Below are positions 37,462 to 47,662 of a stretch of 64,000 nt of DNA, piece after piece. This DNA comes from Azonexus sp. (GTDB lineage Bacteria > Pseudomonadota > Gammaproteobacteria > Burkholderiales > Rhodocyclaceae). The notes below the pieces were generated by a model that saw nothing but the letters and a program-made list of their open reading frames with translations, did no database searches and was not told where the DNA came from. Where the stretch lies: positions 1 to 64,000 of the forward strand of contig JAISPT010000069.1 of assembly GCA_031274715.1 (NCBI GenBank), in the 5' to 3' direction. A program made the translations under genes and the position numbers. Every line of letters begins with the position of its first letter. Within the stretch, counting starts at the first letter, position 1.

Positions 37462-38019
37462 ATGAAGACCGCACAGGAACTCCGCTCCGGCAACGTCATT
37501 ATGGTGGGTGCCGACCCGCTCGTCGTCCAGAAGACCGAGTACAACAAGTCCGGCCGCAACGCCGCCGTCGTCAAGATGAAGCTCAAGAACCTGCTCTCCG
37601 GCAACCCGTCGGAAGCGGTGTACAAGGCTGACGACAAATTCGAGGTCGTCATCCTCGACAAGAAGGAAGTCACCTACTCCTACTTCGCCGACCCGATGTA
37701 CGTGTTCATGGATGCCGAGTACCACCAGTACGAAGTCGAAGCGGAAAACATGGTCGACGCGCTGAAGTACCTGGAAGCCGACATGCCGTGCGAAGTCGTG
37801 TTCTACGACGGCAAGGCCATCTCCGTCGAAATGCCGAATTCGCTGGTGCGCGAGGTCATCTACACCGAGCCGGCGGTCAAGGGCGACACCTCGGGCAAGG
37901 TCATGAAGCCGGCCAAGATTTCCACCGGCTTCGAACTGCCGGTGCCGGCCTTCGTCGAAATTGGCGACAAGATCGAAATCGATACCCGCACCGACGAATA
38001 CCGCAGCCGCACCAAGTAA
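37462..38019 (+). CDS. efp: Elongation factor P
   Basis: 185 residues with three beta-barrel domains. It relieves ribosome stalling at polyproline. The tip loop is NKSGRNAA with R32, the residue modified by EarP, in place of the lysine used by EpmA-type EF-P. MKTAQELRSGNVI at the N-terminus and KIEIDTRTDEYRSR at the C-terminus are typical. Followed by a strong terminator. Confidence 0.97.
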   Translation: MKTAQELRSGNVIMVGADPLVVQKTEYNKSGRNAAVVKMKLKNLLSGNPSEAVYKADDKFEVVILDKKEVTYSYFADPMYVFMDAEYHQYEVEAENMVDALKYLEADMPCEVVFYDGKAISVEMPNSLVREVIYTEPAVKGDTSGKVMKPAKISTGFELPVPAFVEIGDKIEIDTRTDEYRSRTK

Positions 38020-38043
38020 TTCCGGTTTCGGACCGCATCAAAC

Positions 38044-38073
38044 AACGGGCAGCTTCGGCTGCCCGTTGCGCTT
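38044..38073 (+). terminator. Terminator after efp
   Basis: A 10-bp perfect stem AACGGGCAGC / GCTGCCCGTT (38044-38053, 38058-38067) closed by a TTCG tetraloop. The following T-run is weak (GCGCTT), but the very stable stem and position after efp support termination or 3' end protection. Confidence 0.65.
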
Positions 38074-38150
38074 CGCGGCCCCACCGTTGCCAACGCGGCC
38101 GGCTTTTCTGCCAGAATCTTGTTTTCCCCAATCCACTCCGCGGACTCACC

Positions 38151-39089
38151 ATGACCTACAAAGTCTTTGTCGACGGCCAGGAAGGCACCACCGGCCTGCA
38201 GATCAACGAATACCTCGGGCAACGTACCGACATCGAGTTATTGAAGATCGATTCCGACAAGCGCAAGGATCTGGCCGAACGTAAGCGTCTAATCAACGCC
38301 TCGGACGTCACCTTTCTGTGTCTGCCCGACGAGGCCGCCAAGGAATCGGTAACGCTGGTCGACAACCCGAATACCTGCATCATCGACGCCTCGACCGCCC
38401 ACCGCATCAATCCCGACTGGGTGTTCGGCCTGCCGGAGCTATGCCCGGAACAGCGCGCCCGGATTCGCGCCAGCAAGCGCATCGCCAACCCCGGCTGCCA
38501 CGCCTCGGCCTTCATCCTGGCCCTGCGCCCGCTGGTCGCCACCGGCCTGCTGCCGGCCACGACGCAAGTCGCCGCCCATTCCATCACCGGCTATTCCGGC
38601 GGCGGTAAATCGATGATCGCCCACTATGAGGGACCGGATCGCATCAGCGCGCCGCGCCCCTACGCACTCGGACTGGTCCACAAACACCTGCCGGAAATGC
38701 AGGCTTACACCGGCCTGAACCTCGCACCGATCTTTCAGCCCATTGTTGGGCCGTTCTGCAAGGGCTTGGCTGTCACCGCCTATCTGCACCCGCAGCAGTT
38801 CAACCGCCCGGCGAGGCCGGCCGAAGTGCGTGCCATTCTGGCCGATTATTACGCCGGCGAAGCCTTCATCCGCGTCGCCCCGGTTGATCTCGAAGCCAAT
38901 ACCGAAGGCGGCTTCTTCAATGTCGAGGCCAACAACGACAGCAACCGCGTCGACCTATTCATCTTCGGCAACGACGAGCGCATGCTGGTCGTTGCCCGTC
39001 TGGACAATCTCGGCAAGGGTGCATCCGGCGCCGCCGTGCAGGCGATGAACGTGCATCTGGGGGTGGAAGAAGGCCTCGGCCTGGCTTGA
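38151..39089 (+). CDS. argC: N-acetyl-gamma-glutamyl-phosphate reductase (short type)
   Basis: 312 residues. ATG 38151 gives MTYKVFVDGQEGTTGLQINE. Catalytic Cys in ANPGCHASAF, and HSITGYSGGGKSMI near the substrate site. At about 310 residues it is the shorter ArgC class (type 2), not the 340-residue E. coli form. It is in arginine biosynthesis. The frame continues upstream into efp but that part is a shadow. Confidence 0.93.
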   Translation: MTYKVFVDGQEGTTGLQINEYLGQRTDIELLKIDSDKRKDLAERKRLINASDVTFLCLPDEAAKESVTLVDNPNTCIIDASTAHRINPDWVFGLPELCPEQRARIRASKRIANPGCHASAFILALRPLVATGLLPATTQVAAHSITGYSGGGKSMIAHYEGPDRISAPRPYALGLVHKHLPEMQAYTGLNLAPIFQPIVGPFCKGLAVTAYLHPQQFNRPARPAEVRAILADYYAGEAFIRVAPVDLEANTEGGFFNVEANNDSNRVDLFIFGNDERMLVVARLDNLGKGASGAAVQAMNVHLGVEEGLGLA

Positions 39090-39186
39090 GCCTGGAAACG
39101 GCCCCCATCACTCCAGCCAGCGTCGGCGCCAAAACATCCGACCGATGCTGGCGGCAAGCATGGCCATCAACGAGTGCTTGGCCGCT

Positions 39187-40197
39187 TCAGTCTGCCAGAC
39201 GGGTCACGGAATCGCGGGCGCTACGATAGAGGGGGCTATCCAGCGCCGGTGCCGGCTGTTGCGGCAGTAGCCGCGCGATCCGCCGGGCACGCTGCGGATC
39301 GGGTTGCGGCTGCCATTCATCCAGCACCTGCGCCACCGCCTCCGGCGCATTGCACACCAGCAGCATGTCACAGCCGGCGGCCCAGGCTGCCTGCACCCGC
39401 GCCAGCATGTCGCCAACGACACCAGCCCCGGCCATCGACAGGTCGTCGGTGAACACCGCGCCGGCAAAGCCGATGTCGTTGCGCAAATAGTCGATCCACT
39501 TGCTGGAGAACACCGCGGTATTGCAATCCATGCATGGGTAAATCACATGCGCCGCCATCACCGCATCGAGCGGCAGGCGCCGATAGGGTTCGAGGTCTTC
39601 CTGCATGGCCGCCAACGGACGATCATCGACCGGCAATTCAACATGGGAATCGTGAATGACGTAACCGTGTCCGGGAAAATGCTTACCGCAAGTGCCCATG
39701 CCACCCTGGCGCAAACCCTCGCCGAGAGCTTCGGCCAGCGCGACGACGACGGCCGGGTCGCGGTGGAAGGCACGATCGCCGATCACCCGCGAGGGGCCGT
39801 AATCGAGATCGAGCACCGGCGTAAACGAATAATCGACGCCGCAGGCGCGTAACTCAGCGGCCAACACCAAGCCGACATCGTGGGCGGCAGCCAGTGCCGC
39901 CTGTGGATCGCGGTCATGCAATTGGCCGAGCACGCGCATCGCCGGCAAGCGAGTAAAGCCGTCGCGGAAACGCTGTACCCGCCCGCCCTCATGATCGACG
40001 GCAATCAGTAGCGGCGGCTGGCGCAAGGCGTGAATCTCAGCGGTCAGCGCCGTCAGTTGCTCACGGTTGGCATAGTTGCGCGAAAACAGGATCACCCCGC
40101 CGACCAGCGGATGACACAGGCGTTCGCGGTCAAGCTCGGTCAGGGCGGTACCGGCGATGTCGATCATCAGCGGTCCGAGGGACAAAGCAGTCGTCAT
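39187..40197 (-). CDS. nagZ: Beta-N-acetylhexosaminidase
   Basis: 336 residues, glycoside hydrolase family 3. It removes GlcNAc from 1,6-anhydro-muropeptides in cell-wall recycling. Signature KHFPGHGYVIHDSHVELP includes the catalytic His and Asp of the general acid/base pair; the nucleophile Asp is in VFTDDLSMAG. No signal peptide: cytoplasmic. Last of the recO-pdxJ-acpS-nagZ run, overlapping acpS by four bases. Confidence 0.96.
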   Translation of the reverse strand: MTTALSLGPLMIDIAGTALTELDRERLCHPLVGGVILFSRNYANREQLTALTAEIHALRQPPLLIAVDHEGGRVQRFRDGFTRLPAMRVLGQLHDRDPQAALAAAHDVGLVLAAELRACGVDYSFTPVLDLDYGPSRVIGDRAFHRDPAVVVALAEALGEGLRQGGMGTCGKHFPGHGYVIHDSHVELPVDDRPLAAMQEDLEPYRRLPLDAVMAAHVIYPCMDCNTAVFSSKWIDYLRNDIGFAGAVFTDDLSMAGAGVVGDMLARVQAAWAAGCDMLLVCNAPEAVAQVLDEWQPQPDPQRARRIARLLPQQPAPALDSPLYRSARDSVTRLAD

Positions 40198-40565
40198 GGA
40201 CGCTCCAGGATCACGTAGGCGACGGCATATTCAGCCTCGTCGCTGATGGAAAGGTGGGCGGTCAGGTGGCCGACGGCGGTGGTCAGCGCCTCGTCATAAG
40301 CGAAGGCCGGCTTGCCGAGTTCATCGTGGATCACAGCCAGCGCCGACAGCAGCACTGGCGGCCGGACGCCGGTGCCAAAAGCCTTGGCGAAAGCTTCCTT
40401 GGCTGCGAAACGCTTGGCCAGGAAGCGCCCCTTGTCAGCAGCCCGCGCGAAATCGTCCCGTTCGCGCGGCGCCAGCAGCCGCACCAGCGCCCGCTCGCCG
40501 TGCCGCTCCCACATTTGGCGCAAGCGGGCCACGGCAACGATGTCAGTACCGATGCCGTGGATCAT
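40194..40565 (-). CDS. acpS: Holo-[acyl-carrier-protein] synthase
   Basis: 123 residues. It attaches 4'-phosphopantetheine to Ser37 of the ACP encoded at 53635. Motifs MIHGIGTDIVAVARL and the Mg-binding FAAKEAFAKAFGTG. It overlaps pdxJ and nagZ by ATGA junctions. Confidence 0.96.
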   Translation of the reverse strand: MIHGIGTDIVAVARLRQMWERHGERALVRLLAPRERDDFARAADKGRFLAKRFAAKEAFAKAFGTGVRPPVLLSALAVIHDELGKPAFAYDEALTTAVGHLTAHLSISDEAEYAVAYVILERP

Positions 40566-41317
40566 TCGCCCTGCCCAGCAGCCTCACGCATCAGCGCCTT
40601 CATCTCGCGCACCGCCTCGCGCAGGCCAACGAACACCGCCCGGCTGACGATGGCATGGCCGATATGCAATTCGCGGATGCCGGCCAGCCGAGCCACCGGC
40701 TGCACATTGTAGTAATTCAGCGCATGCCCGGCATTGAAGCGCATACCAAGCTGCCGCACCAGCGCCCCGCCCCGGCGAATCTTGTCGAGTTCGGCCAGCA
40801 CCGCCGGCGCCTCAGCATCGCGCCCCTGGTCGTGGAAAGCATGGGCGTAAGGGCCGGTGTGGATTTCGCAGACGCGGGCGCCGATGCGCGCCGCCGCCTC
40901 GATCTGCGGCAATTCGGCGTCGATGAAAACGCTGGTCGTGATGCCGGCATCGGCCAGACGGGCGACGATCTCCTTCAGCCGTGCCTCCTGGCCGAGGATG
41001 TCGAGCCCCCCCTCGGTGGTCACCTCGTGCCGCCCTTCCGGCACCAGCATGGCCATCTCCGGTTTCAGCCCGCAGGCGATGCCGACCATCTCGTCGGTCG
41101 CCGCCATTTCCAGACTCAGCTTGATCTGCGTCGTTTCCTTAAGCCGGCGCACGTCGGCATCCTGGATGTGGCGGCGGTCCTCGCGCAGATGCACGGTAAT
41201 GCCGTCAGCCCCGCCCAGATGCGCCTCGACGGCGCCCCACAGGGGATCGGGTTCGTAGGTGCGGCGCGCCTGGCGTATGGTGGCGATGTGGTCGATGTTG
41301 ACGCCGAGTTCGATCAT
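40562..41317 (-). CDS. pdxJ: Pyridoxine 5'-phosphate synthase
   Basis: 251 residues, TIM barrel that joins aminoacetone phosphate and deoxyxylulose phosphate. MIELGVNIDHIATIRQARRT at the start, HLREDRRHIQDADV in the middle, and CEIHTGPYAHAF. It overlaps recO by ATGA. Confidence 0.97.
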   Translation of the reverse strand: MIELGVNIDHIATIRQARRTYEPDPLWGAVEAHLGGADGITVHLREDRRHIQDADVRRLKETTQIKLSLEMAATDEMVGIACGLKPEMAMLVPEGRHEVTTEGGLDILGQEARLKEIVARLADAGITTSVFIDAELPQIEAAARIGARVCEIHTGPYAHAFHDQGRDAEAPAVLAELDKIRRGGALVRQLGMRFNAGHALNYYNVQPVARLAGIRELHIGHAIVSRAVFVGLREAVREMKALMREAAGQGE

Positions 41318-42042
41318 AACTCCTGCAACTCCTTGAAAATCTTACGGGTTTCGAGTTCCTTGCCAGCCAGATAGTAAGCCATCAGGGTGCGCATTAGAGC
41401 CTTGGCCTCGACCCGCGTGCGCGGGTCGGAAAAATCCTCGGCCGCTAGGTCGAGCAAGGTCTTGCCGCGCACCACCTGGGCCGCCGCATCATCGTGCTCT
41501 AGGCGCACCGGCCCCTGCTCCATGCGGTAAGTGTAGAACGCCTCGGCCACCACCGGCTGACCGCCGGCATCGCGGTCGAGCATCAGGCCATAGCCGAGTT
41601 CCTGCAACAACGCCTTCTCGAAGCGGCGCAAGTCGGCTTCGCGGACCTTGCCCGTGGGGTCGGCGGCCAGCCGTTGCAGCATCTCGGCATAACGGGCGAA
41701 CAGCGTCTCGTGGGCATCCTCGCGTGGCAGCAGGTGCATCAGCAGTTCGTTCAGGTAATAGCCGCAGAATAGCGCCGCGCCGGTCAGCAACGGCTGGCCG
41801 CCCTGCCACTCGGCCTTCATCAGCGTCAGCACCTCGCCTTTGCCGGCCCAGCCCAGTTCGAGCGGCTGAAAACCCATCAGCAGACCACGAATGGCAGCGC
41901 GCGGGCGACGGGCACCACGCGCCAACAGGGCCATGCGTCCGAAATCACGAGTGAATACTTCGACGATCAGACTAGTTTCCCGGAAGGGGTAACTGTGCAG
42001 AACATAGGCCGGCTGGCCGTCAACCTTGCTGCGCTGATTCAT
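41314..42042 (-). CDS. recO: DNA repair protein RecO
   Basis: 242 residues: N-terminal OB fold (PAYVLHSYPFRETSLIVEVFTRDFG) and helical C-terminal part. It acts in the RecFOR pathway loading RecA on gapped DNA. The usual order era-recO is interrupted here by about 0.8 kb with a relic and an extra gene. Confidence 0.94.
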   Translation of the reverse strand: MNQRSKVDGQPAYVLHSYPFRETSLIVEVFTRDFGRMALLARGARRPRAAIRGLLMGFQPLELGWAGKGEVLTLMKAEWQGGQPLLTGAALFCGYYLNELLMHLLPREDAHETLFARYAEMLQRLAADPTGKVREADLRRFEKALLQELGYGLMLDRDAGGQPVVAEAFYTYRMEQGPVRLEHDDAAAQVVRGKTLLDLAAEDFSDPRTRVEAKALMRTLMAYYLAGKELETRKIFKELQEL

Positions 42043-42114
42043 CGGTTAAGGCAAGCGGCGGCCGAAGGCCATCCGCTTGAACGCAGAGTCACCGACCTAC
42101 CGTGCTGAAAAATA

Positions 42115-42351
42115 AATCGAAGCTGACCCATTTCATCCTATCAACCAGCGCCCCAACCTGGCCCGCGATGATTACGACCGCCTGCGCGCCGAACTGCATC
42201 AACTCACGTTTAAAACCGCCGTCGATCCCGCGCTGCGGACGCACTGCAAAGGCGGCTGACTTGGGCTACCCGCTTCGTCTGCGCCAGCCGCGCCCGCAAG
42301 CTGGAGGGCTTGCTGGAACGGATCGACTTTGTGCCGGCTTCTTCCGCATAA
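42115..42351 (+). pseudogene. Relic of a retron-type reverse transcriptase C-terminus
   Basis: In one frame, from about 42116, the translation runs QRPNLARDDYDRLRAELHQL and on to LRTHCKGG, then hits TGA at 42257. In the next frame, from 42250, it continues RRLTWATRF, ASRARKLEGLLERIDF and stops at 42349-42351. Joined across a one-base shift these match the pattern at the end of bacterial retron/group reverse transcriptases (basic helix with DDYDRLRAxLH, then a GRLxW core and RxxKLxxLLERIDF). An in-frame stop at 42113-42115 removes everything upstream. No catalytic YADD part remains in the window. Recognition is from memory of the family. Confidence 0.55.
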
Positions 42352-42375
42352 CACGCCACCTGCACGCCGCCCTGC

Positions 42376-42738
42376 TCAAACGTAGGTATCGACGACGCTG
42401 CCGTCAGTGCCAGATAGCGCGGCATCCGACGTAGCGCCCTGCGGCGGGCTGGACGATGCGCCGCTTTTCGCCTCACTCTGGTGGGATAAAGCAGCCCCGT
42501 TATCAACCTCTTTGGCTGCGCGGCTGGCGTTCAATTTTGCAAGCTCGGCCTGTAATTGCTGGATCTGCACCATAATCATCGCGGCCAGTTGATTCCTCTG
42601 CTTTTCGGCCATTTTTTTATCTTTCAGAACCCCTTCCAGCTGCTTTTCCAGATAGGCGATCCGTTTCTGAATGGCCGCAATCTGTCCCCCTGCACCAACA
42701 CTCGCGCCCACGCTTGCCACACTCGTTATGCCAGCCAT
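42376..42738 (-). CDS. FlxA-like coiled-coil protein
   Basis: 120 residues. The ATG at 42738 is preferred over the upstream one at 42771 because GAGGAGAG precedes it. A Gly/Ala/Val-rich start (MAGITSVASVGASVGAGG) leads to a heptad-rich helix (IQKRIAYLEKQLEGVLKDKK, then QIQQLQAELAKLN), then a Ser/Gly-rich tail. This resembles the FlxA-like family, which has no firm function. It sits beside the reverse-transcriptase relic in an otherwise conserved housekeeping order, so it may be acquired. Confidence 0.6.
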   Translation of the reverse strand: MAGITSVASVGASVGAGGQIAAIQKRIAYLEKQLEGVLKDKKMAEKQRNQLAAMIMVQIQQLQAELAKLNASRAAKEVDNGAALSHQSEAKSGASSSPPQGATSDAALSGTDGSVVDTYV

Positions 42739-42807
42739 GGCGGCTCTCCTCAATAAAGACCATTGCCTCATGGTTAACGGCGGATGCGCGCAATGCTTGA
42801 TAGGGTT

Positions 42808-42853
42808 CTAACGTTGGGTCTCGCTACGCTCAGCCCAACGGTTCCAGCGTTAG
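42808..42853. repeat. Hairpin-forming repeat upstream of the FlxA-like gene and after era
   Basis: CGTTGGG (42812-42818) pairs with CCCAACG (42834-42840) around TCTCGCTACGCTCAG. An outer CTAACG/CGTTAG pair (42808-42813, 42848-42853) offers an alternative fold. It looks like a REP-type intergenic element; a similar GTTGAGC...GTAGCAAC stretch occurs at about 17910. Not followed by a T-run. Confidence 0.5.
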
Positions 42854-42862
42854 CTGAACGAA

Positions 42863-43750
42863 TCATTCATAACCAAGATTTTTCAACAACCGCTCATCAT
42901 CGTTCCAGCCGGATTTCACCTTGACCCAGACCTCAAGATAGACCTTGCCATCGAACAGCCGCTCCATGTCCTGACGCGCCTCGCTGGCGATGCGCTTCAG
43001 GGATTCGCCGCCCTTGCCGATGACGATTGCCTTGTGGCTGTCGCGATCGACGACGATGGCGGCGTAGATGCGGCGCAGGCCACCCTCGACTTCGAAGCGT
43101 TCGATCTCGACGGCGGTGGCATACGGCAGTTCGTCGCCGAGCAGGCGGAAGACTTTTTCGCGGATGTACTCGGCGGCGAGAAAACGCTCGCTCTTGTCGG
43201 TCAGGTCGTCCTCGGGGAATATCAGACCGTCGTTGGGCAGGTGCTTGCGCGCTTCGGCCAGCAATTCCTGCGTCTGCCGCCCCTTGACGGCGCTGACCGG
43301 GACCACGGCGGCGTAGTCGAAATCGGCGGCCACTTGGGCAAGGAATGGCAACAAGGCGGCCCGGTCCTTCTGCAGGTCGGTCTTGTTCACCACCAGGATC
43401 ACCGGCCTGTCTTTCGGCAGCAGGCGGACCACGGCCTTGTCCTTGGCATCGTAGCGCCCAGCTTCGACGACAAAGAACACGACATCTACGTCGTTCAACG
43501 TCTGCGTCACACCGCGGTTCATGGCCCGGTTCAGGGCATTGGAAAACTTTGTCTGGAAACCCGGCGTATCGACGAAGACAAACTGCGATTCGGCGTCGGT
43601 GAGGATACCGGTAACCCGGTGCCGGGTGGTCTGCGCTTTGCGCGAGACGATGCTGATCTTCTCGCCAATCAGGTGGTTGAGCAACGTCGATTTGCCGACG
43701 TTGGGACGGCCAACGATAGCGATATAGCCGGAGCGAATACCCGTGGTCAT
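42863..43750 (-). CDS. era: GTPase Era
   Basis: 295 residues. G1 GRPNVGKSTLLN, G3 DTPGFQ, G4 VNKTDL, and a C-terminal KH domain with VIGKGGESLKRIASEAR that binds the 3' end of 16S rRNA. It works in 30S assembly. Its start overlaps the rnc stop by four bases. Confidence 0.97.
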   Translation of the reverse strand: MTTGIRSGYIAIVGRPNVGKSTLLNHLIGEKISIVSRKAQTTRHRVTGILTDAESQFVFVDTPGFQTKFSNALNRAMNRGVTQTLNDVDVVFFVVEAGRYDAKDKAVVRLLPKDRPVILVVNKTDLQKDRAALLPFLAQVAADFDYAAVVPVSAVKGRQTQELLAEARKHLPNDGLIFPEDDLTDKSERFLAAEYIREKVFRLLGDELPYATAVEIERFEVEGGLRRIYAAIVVDRDSHKAIVIGKGGESLKRIASEARQDMERLFDGKVYLEVWVKVKSGWNDDERLLKNLGYE

Positions 43751-44409
43751 GTGTTCAATGCTTTCATCGCCTGTTCGGCGGCATTTTGTTCGGCGCTACG
43801 CCGGCTCGACCCCTGGCCCAAGGTGCGCAGTGGCGGATCGTCGAGTTCGCAGGCAACGGCGAAGGACTGCGCATGCGCGGCGCCGCTGGCGTCGAGCAGG
43901 ACATAGCGGGGTAAGGGCTTCTTCCGCCCCTGTAGCCATTCCTGCAGGCCGGTCTTGGCATCCTTGCGTACTTTCCCCGGCGTCAAGGCATCAAGCAGCG
44001 GAGCGTAAAGCCGCAGCACCGTCGCCGCCGCCGTATCGAAACCGGCATCGAGATAGATGGCACCGAACAGGGCCTCAAGCGCATCGGCTAGGATCGACGG
44101 CCGTTCCGCGCCGCCACTTTTCAATTCCCCTTCGCCGAGGCGTAGCACCTCGCCGAGGCGTAGATCGAGTGCCAGTCGGTACAAGGCATCCTGACGAACC
44201 AGATTGGCCCGCAGGCGGGATAGATCGCCTTCCGGCAGTTCGGGAAAACGCGCATAGAGCGCTGCGGCGATAACGCAATCGAGTATCCCGTCACCGAGAA
44301 ACTCCAGGCGTTCGTTGTTCGGCGTGCCGAAGCTGCGATGCGTCAGCGCCGTCTGCAGCAGTTTTTGGTCGGTAAACGTGTGGCCAAGCCGGTCGGCAAT
44401 CGATAACAT
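43747..44409 (-). CDS. rnc: Ribonuclease III
   Basis: 220 residues. The ATG at 44409 is chosen (MLSIADRLGHTFTD) over the in-frame one 30 bases upstream, which would overlap DUF4845. Signature NERLEFLGDGILDCVIA with catalytic Glu/Asp, then a C-terminal double-stranded RNA-binding domain ending in RRSAEQNAAEQAM. It processes rRNA and other duplex RNAs. Confidence 0.96.
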   Translation of the reverse strand: MLSIADRLGHTFTDQKLLQTALTHRSFGTPNNERLEFLGDGILDCVIAAALYARFPELPEGDLSRLRANLVRQDALYRLALDLRLGEVLRLGEGELKSGGAERPSILADALEALFGAIYLDAGFDTAAATVLRLYAPLLDALTPGKVRKDAKTGLQEWLQGRKKPLPRYVLLDASGAAHAQSFAVACELDDPPLRTLGQGSSRRSAEQNAAEQAMKALNT

Positions 44410-44410
44410 G

Positions 44411-44761
44411 CTAACGACCGGCCGACCCCTTGTAGTCAATCAACAGGCTGACGTTGGCGAACAGCGGAATGCGCTTCTCATAGGCAAAATCGATGACGAT
44501 CCTGCCGCCTTCCTTGGAAATCTCCAGATCCTTCGAAGAAAAATCGAGCATGTCGATTTCGGCGAAGCGATCGAAGGCAGCACGCACGTCGGCCACAGTC
44601 GCATCCGCCCCCACCTTGTTCAAGGCGCCCTGGGCACTCTGCTTGATCTTGAAGAACTCGATCGTCGTCGGAACGACCTTGATGCCAAGCACCGCCACTA
44701 TAGCAATGATGATGCCCCAGAAAATCAATCCGCTCAGCGCCACACCACGTTGATGTTTCAT
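44411..44761 (-). CDS. DUF4845 membrane-anchored protein
   Basis: 116 residues. The ATG at 44761 follows AAGGGGAAAAAG and gives MKHQRGVALSGLIFWGIIIA, a pilin-like type N-terminus with one membrane helix, then a soluble domain ending LLIDYKGSAGR. DUF4845 genes lie between lepB and rnc in many beta- and gammaproteobacteria. Function unknown; the resemblance to pseudopilins is only in the N-terminal shape. Confidence 0.85.
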   Translation of the reverse strand: MKHQRGVALSGLIFWGIIIAIVAVLGIKVVPTTIEFFKIKQSAQGALNKVGADATVADVRAAFDRFAEIDMLDFSSKDLEISKEGGRIVIDFAYEKRIPLFANVSLLIDYKGSAGR

Positions 44762-44771
44762 CTTTTTCCCC

Positions 44772-45557
44772 TTATTTGAACGAGCCGATCCGGCTGAGGT
44801 CACTGAAATTGAGCCAGATGAAGAAGGCCTTGCCGACGATGTTTTCCTCCGGCACGAAACCCCAGGAACGACTGTCGCGGCTGTTGTCCCGATTGTCGCC
44901 CATCATAAAGTAATGGCCGGCCGGTACCTTGCAGATCACACCTGCCGCATTGTAGGTGCAATTTTCGCGGTAGGGAAAACGTTCGGCATCGGGAACGAAG
45001 GCCGGCGCATCGGCGTCGTTGAGCAATCGGTGCTCGACGTTGCCGAACTTGGCCAGATATTGCTCGGAGTAATACAGGCGCTCCGGATGCAGATAGTCGT
45101 CGATGCGGGTCATCTCGACCGGCTCGCCGTTCACGCTCAGGCGTTTGTTCTGGTAGGAGACGACATCGCCCGGCGTGCCGATCACCCGCTTGATGTAGTC
45201 GAGCGATGGATCTTCCGGGTAGCGGAAGACCATCACATCGCCGCGCTGCGGCTCATTGACAGAAATGATCTTCTTGTTGATCACCGGCAGGCGAATGCCG
45301 TAGGTGTATTTGTTAACGAGAATAAAATCGCCCACCAGCAGCGTCGGAATCATCGACCCCGAGGGAATCTTGAACGGCTCGACGATAAAAGAACGGAGCA
45401 CAAAGACCACCAGGATAACTAGAAAGAAATCCGCACCCCACACCACCCAGACCGGCTCCTTGGCGCCGGCCGGACGCTGCTTGCGCAGCTTGAGATTGAT
45501 CGCGTAGAGCACGCCGGTAACGACCAGCAGGACGAGAAGGATCAGGGCAAAGTTCAT
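44772..45557 (-). CDS. lepB: Signal peptidase I
   Basis: 261 residues. Two N-terminal membrane helices, catalytic S68 in FKIPSGSMIPTL and K123 in DYIKRVIG, and the MMGDNRDNSRDSR box near the C-terminus. It cleaves Sec signal peptides at the inner membrane. It is 8 bases after lepA, the usual lepA-lepB pair. Confidence 0.97.
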   Translation of the reverse strand: MNFALILLVLLVVTGVLYAINLKLRKQRPAGAKEPVWVVWGADFFLVILVVFVLRSFIVEPFKIPSGSMIPTLLVGDFILVNKYTYGIRLPVINKKIISVNEPQRGDVMVFRYPEDPSLDYIKRVIGTPGDVVSYQNKRLSVNGEPVEMTRIDDYLHPERLYYSEQYLAKFGNVEHRLLNDADAPAFVPDAERFPYRENCTYNAAGVICKVPAGHYFMMGDNRDNSRDSRSWGFVPEENIVGKAFFIWLNFSDLSRIGSFK

Positions 45558-45565
45558 CGGGGCTC

Positions 45566-47356
<1,791 letters not shown>

Positions 47357-47366
47357 TGCGGCGATT

Positions 47367-47393
47367 AAAAAAGGGCGCTTTTTCAGCGCCCTT
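47367..47393 (-). terminator. Intrinsic terminator between glutaredoxin-like gene and lepA
   Basis: On the minus strand the stem AGGGCGCT / AGCGCCC with a GAAAA loop is followed by TTTTTT. It closes the rpoE-rseC-degQ-glutaredoxin unit, but lies directly against lepA, leaving 10 bases to its start codon. TTTAAT overlapping the T-tract could be a -10 box for a leaderless lepA transcript. Confidence 0.85.
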
Positions 47394-47416
47394 CCCTGTT
47401 CAGAAGACCCCGGATT

Positions 47417-47662
47417 TTAGCGGAATCCCGCTAAATATTCACGGGTTTTGGCCACATCCAGGACGTAGCGGCACAGTTCCGTCTCGCCGTGCAGCAACAC
47501 CGGAACCCATTCGTCGTACCTGGCCTCCAGCGCCGGATCGGCATCGACATCGAGCACCGTGACGGTGGCCGCGAACTCCTCGGCCAACGGCGCCAATGCC
47601 ACCTCCATGTCATGACAGAGGTGGCAGTAGCTGCGGCTCAGCAGGGTCAGCTCAATCGCCAC
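47417..47662 (-). CDS. Glutaredoxin-like (DUF836) thiol protein
   Basis: 81 residues with GTG start at 47662 overlapping the end of degQ. Thioredoxin fold: LTLLSRSYCHLCHDM with C13-x2-C16, VTVLDVDADPALEARY, and the cis-Pro strand WVPVLLHG. This type often lies next to degQ/mucD and lepA in betaproteobacteria. Likely a cytoplasmic disulfide reductase; the partner is unknown. Confidence 0.85.
   Translation of the reverse strand: MAIELTLLSRSYCHLCHDMEVALAPLAEEFAATVTVLDVDADPALEARYDEWVPVLLHGETELCRYVLDVAKTREYLAGFR

Noticed and set aside
42102..42434. 110-codon plus-strand frame beginning MLKNKSKLTHF
   Set aside because: This frame crosses the relic out of phase; the reverse-transcriptase-like signal is in the other two frames, so it is not a gene.
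42812..42840. Hairpin as a rho-independent terminator of era
   Set aside because: The stem is only 7 bp with a 15-base loop and is not followed by T residues; a REP-like repeat fits better.
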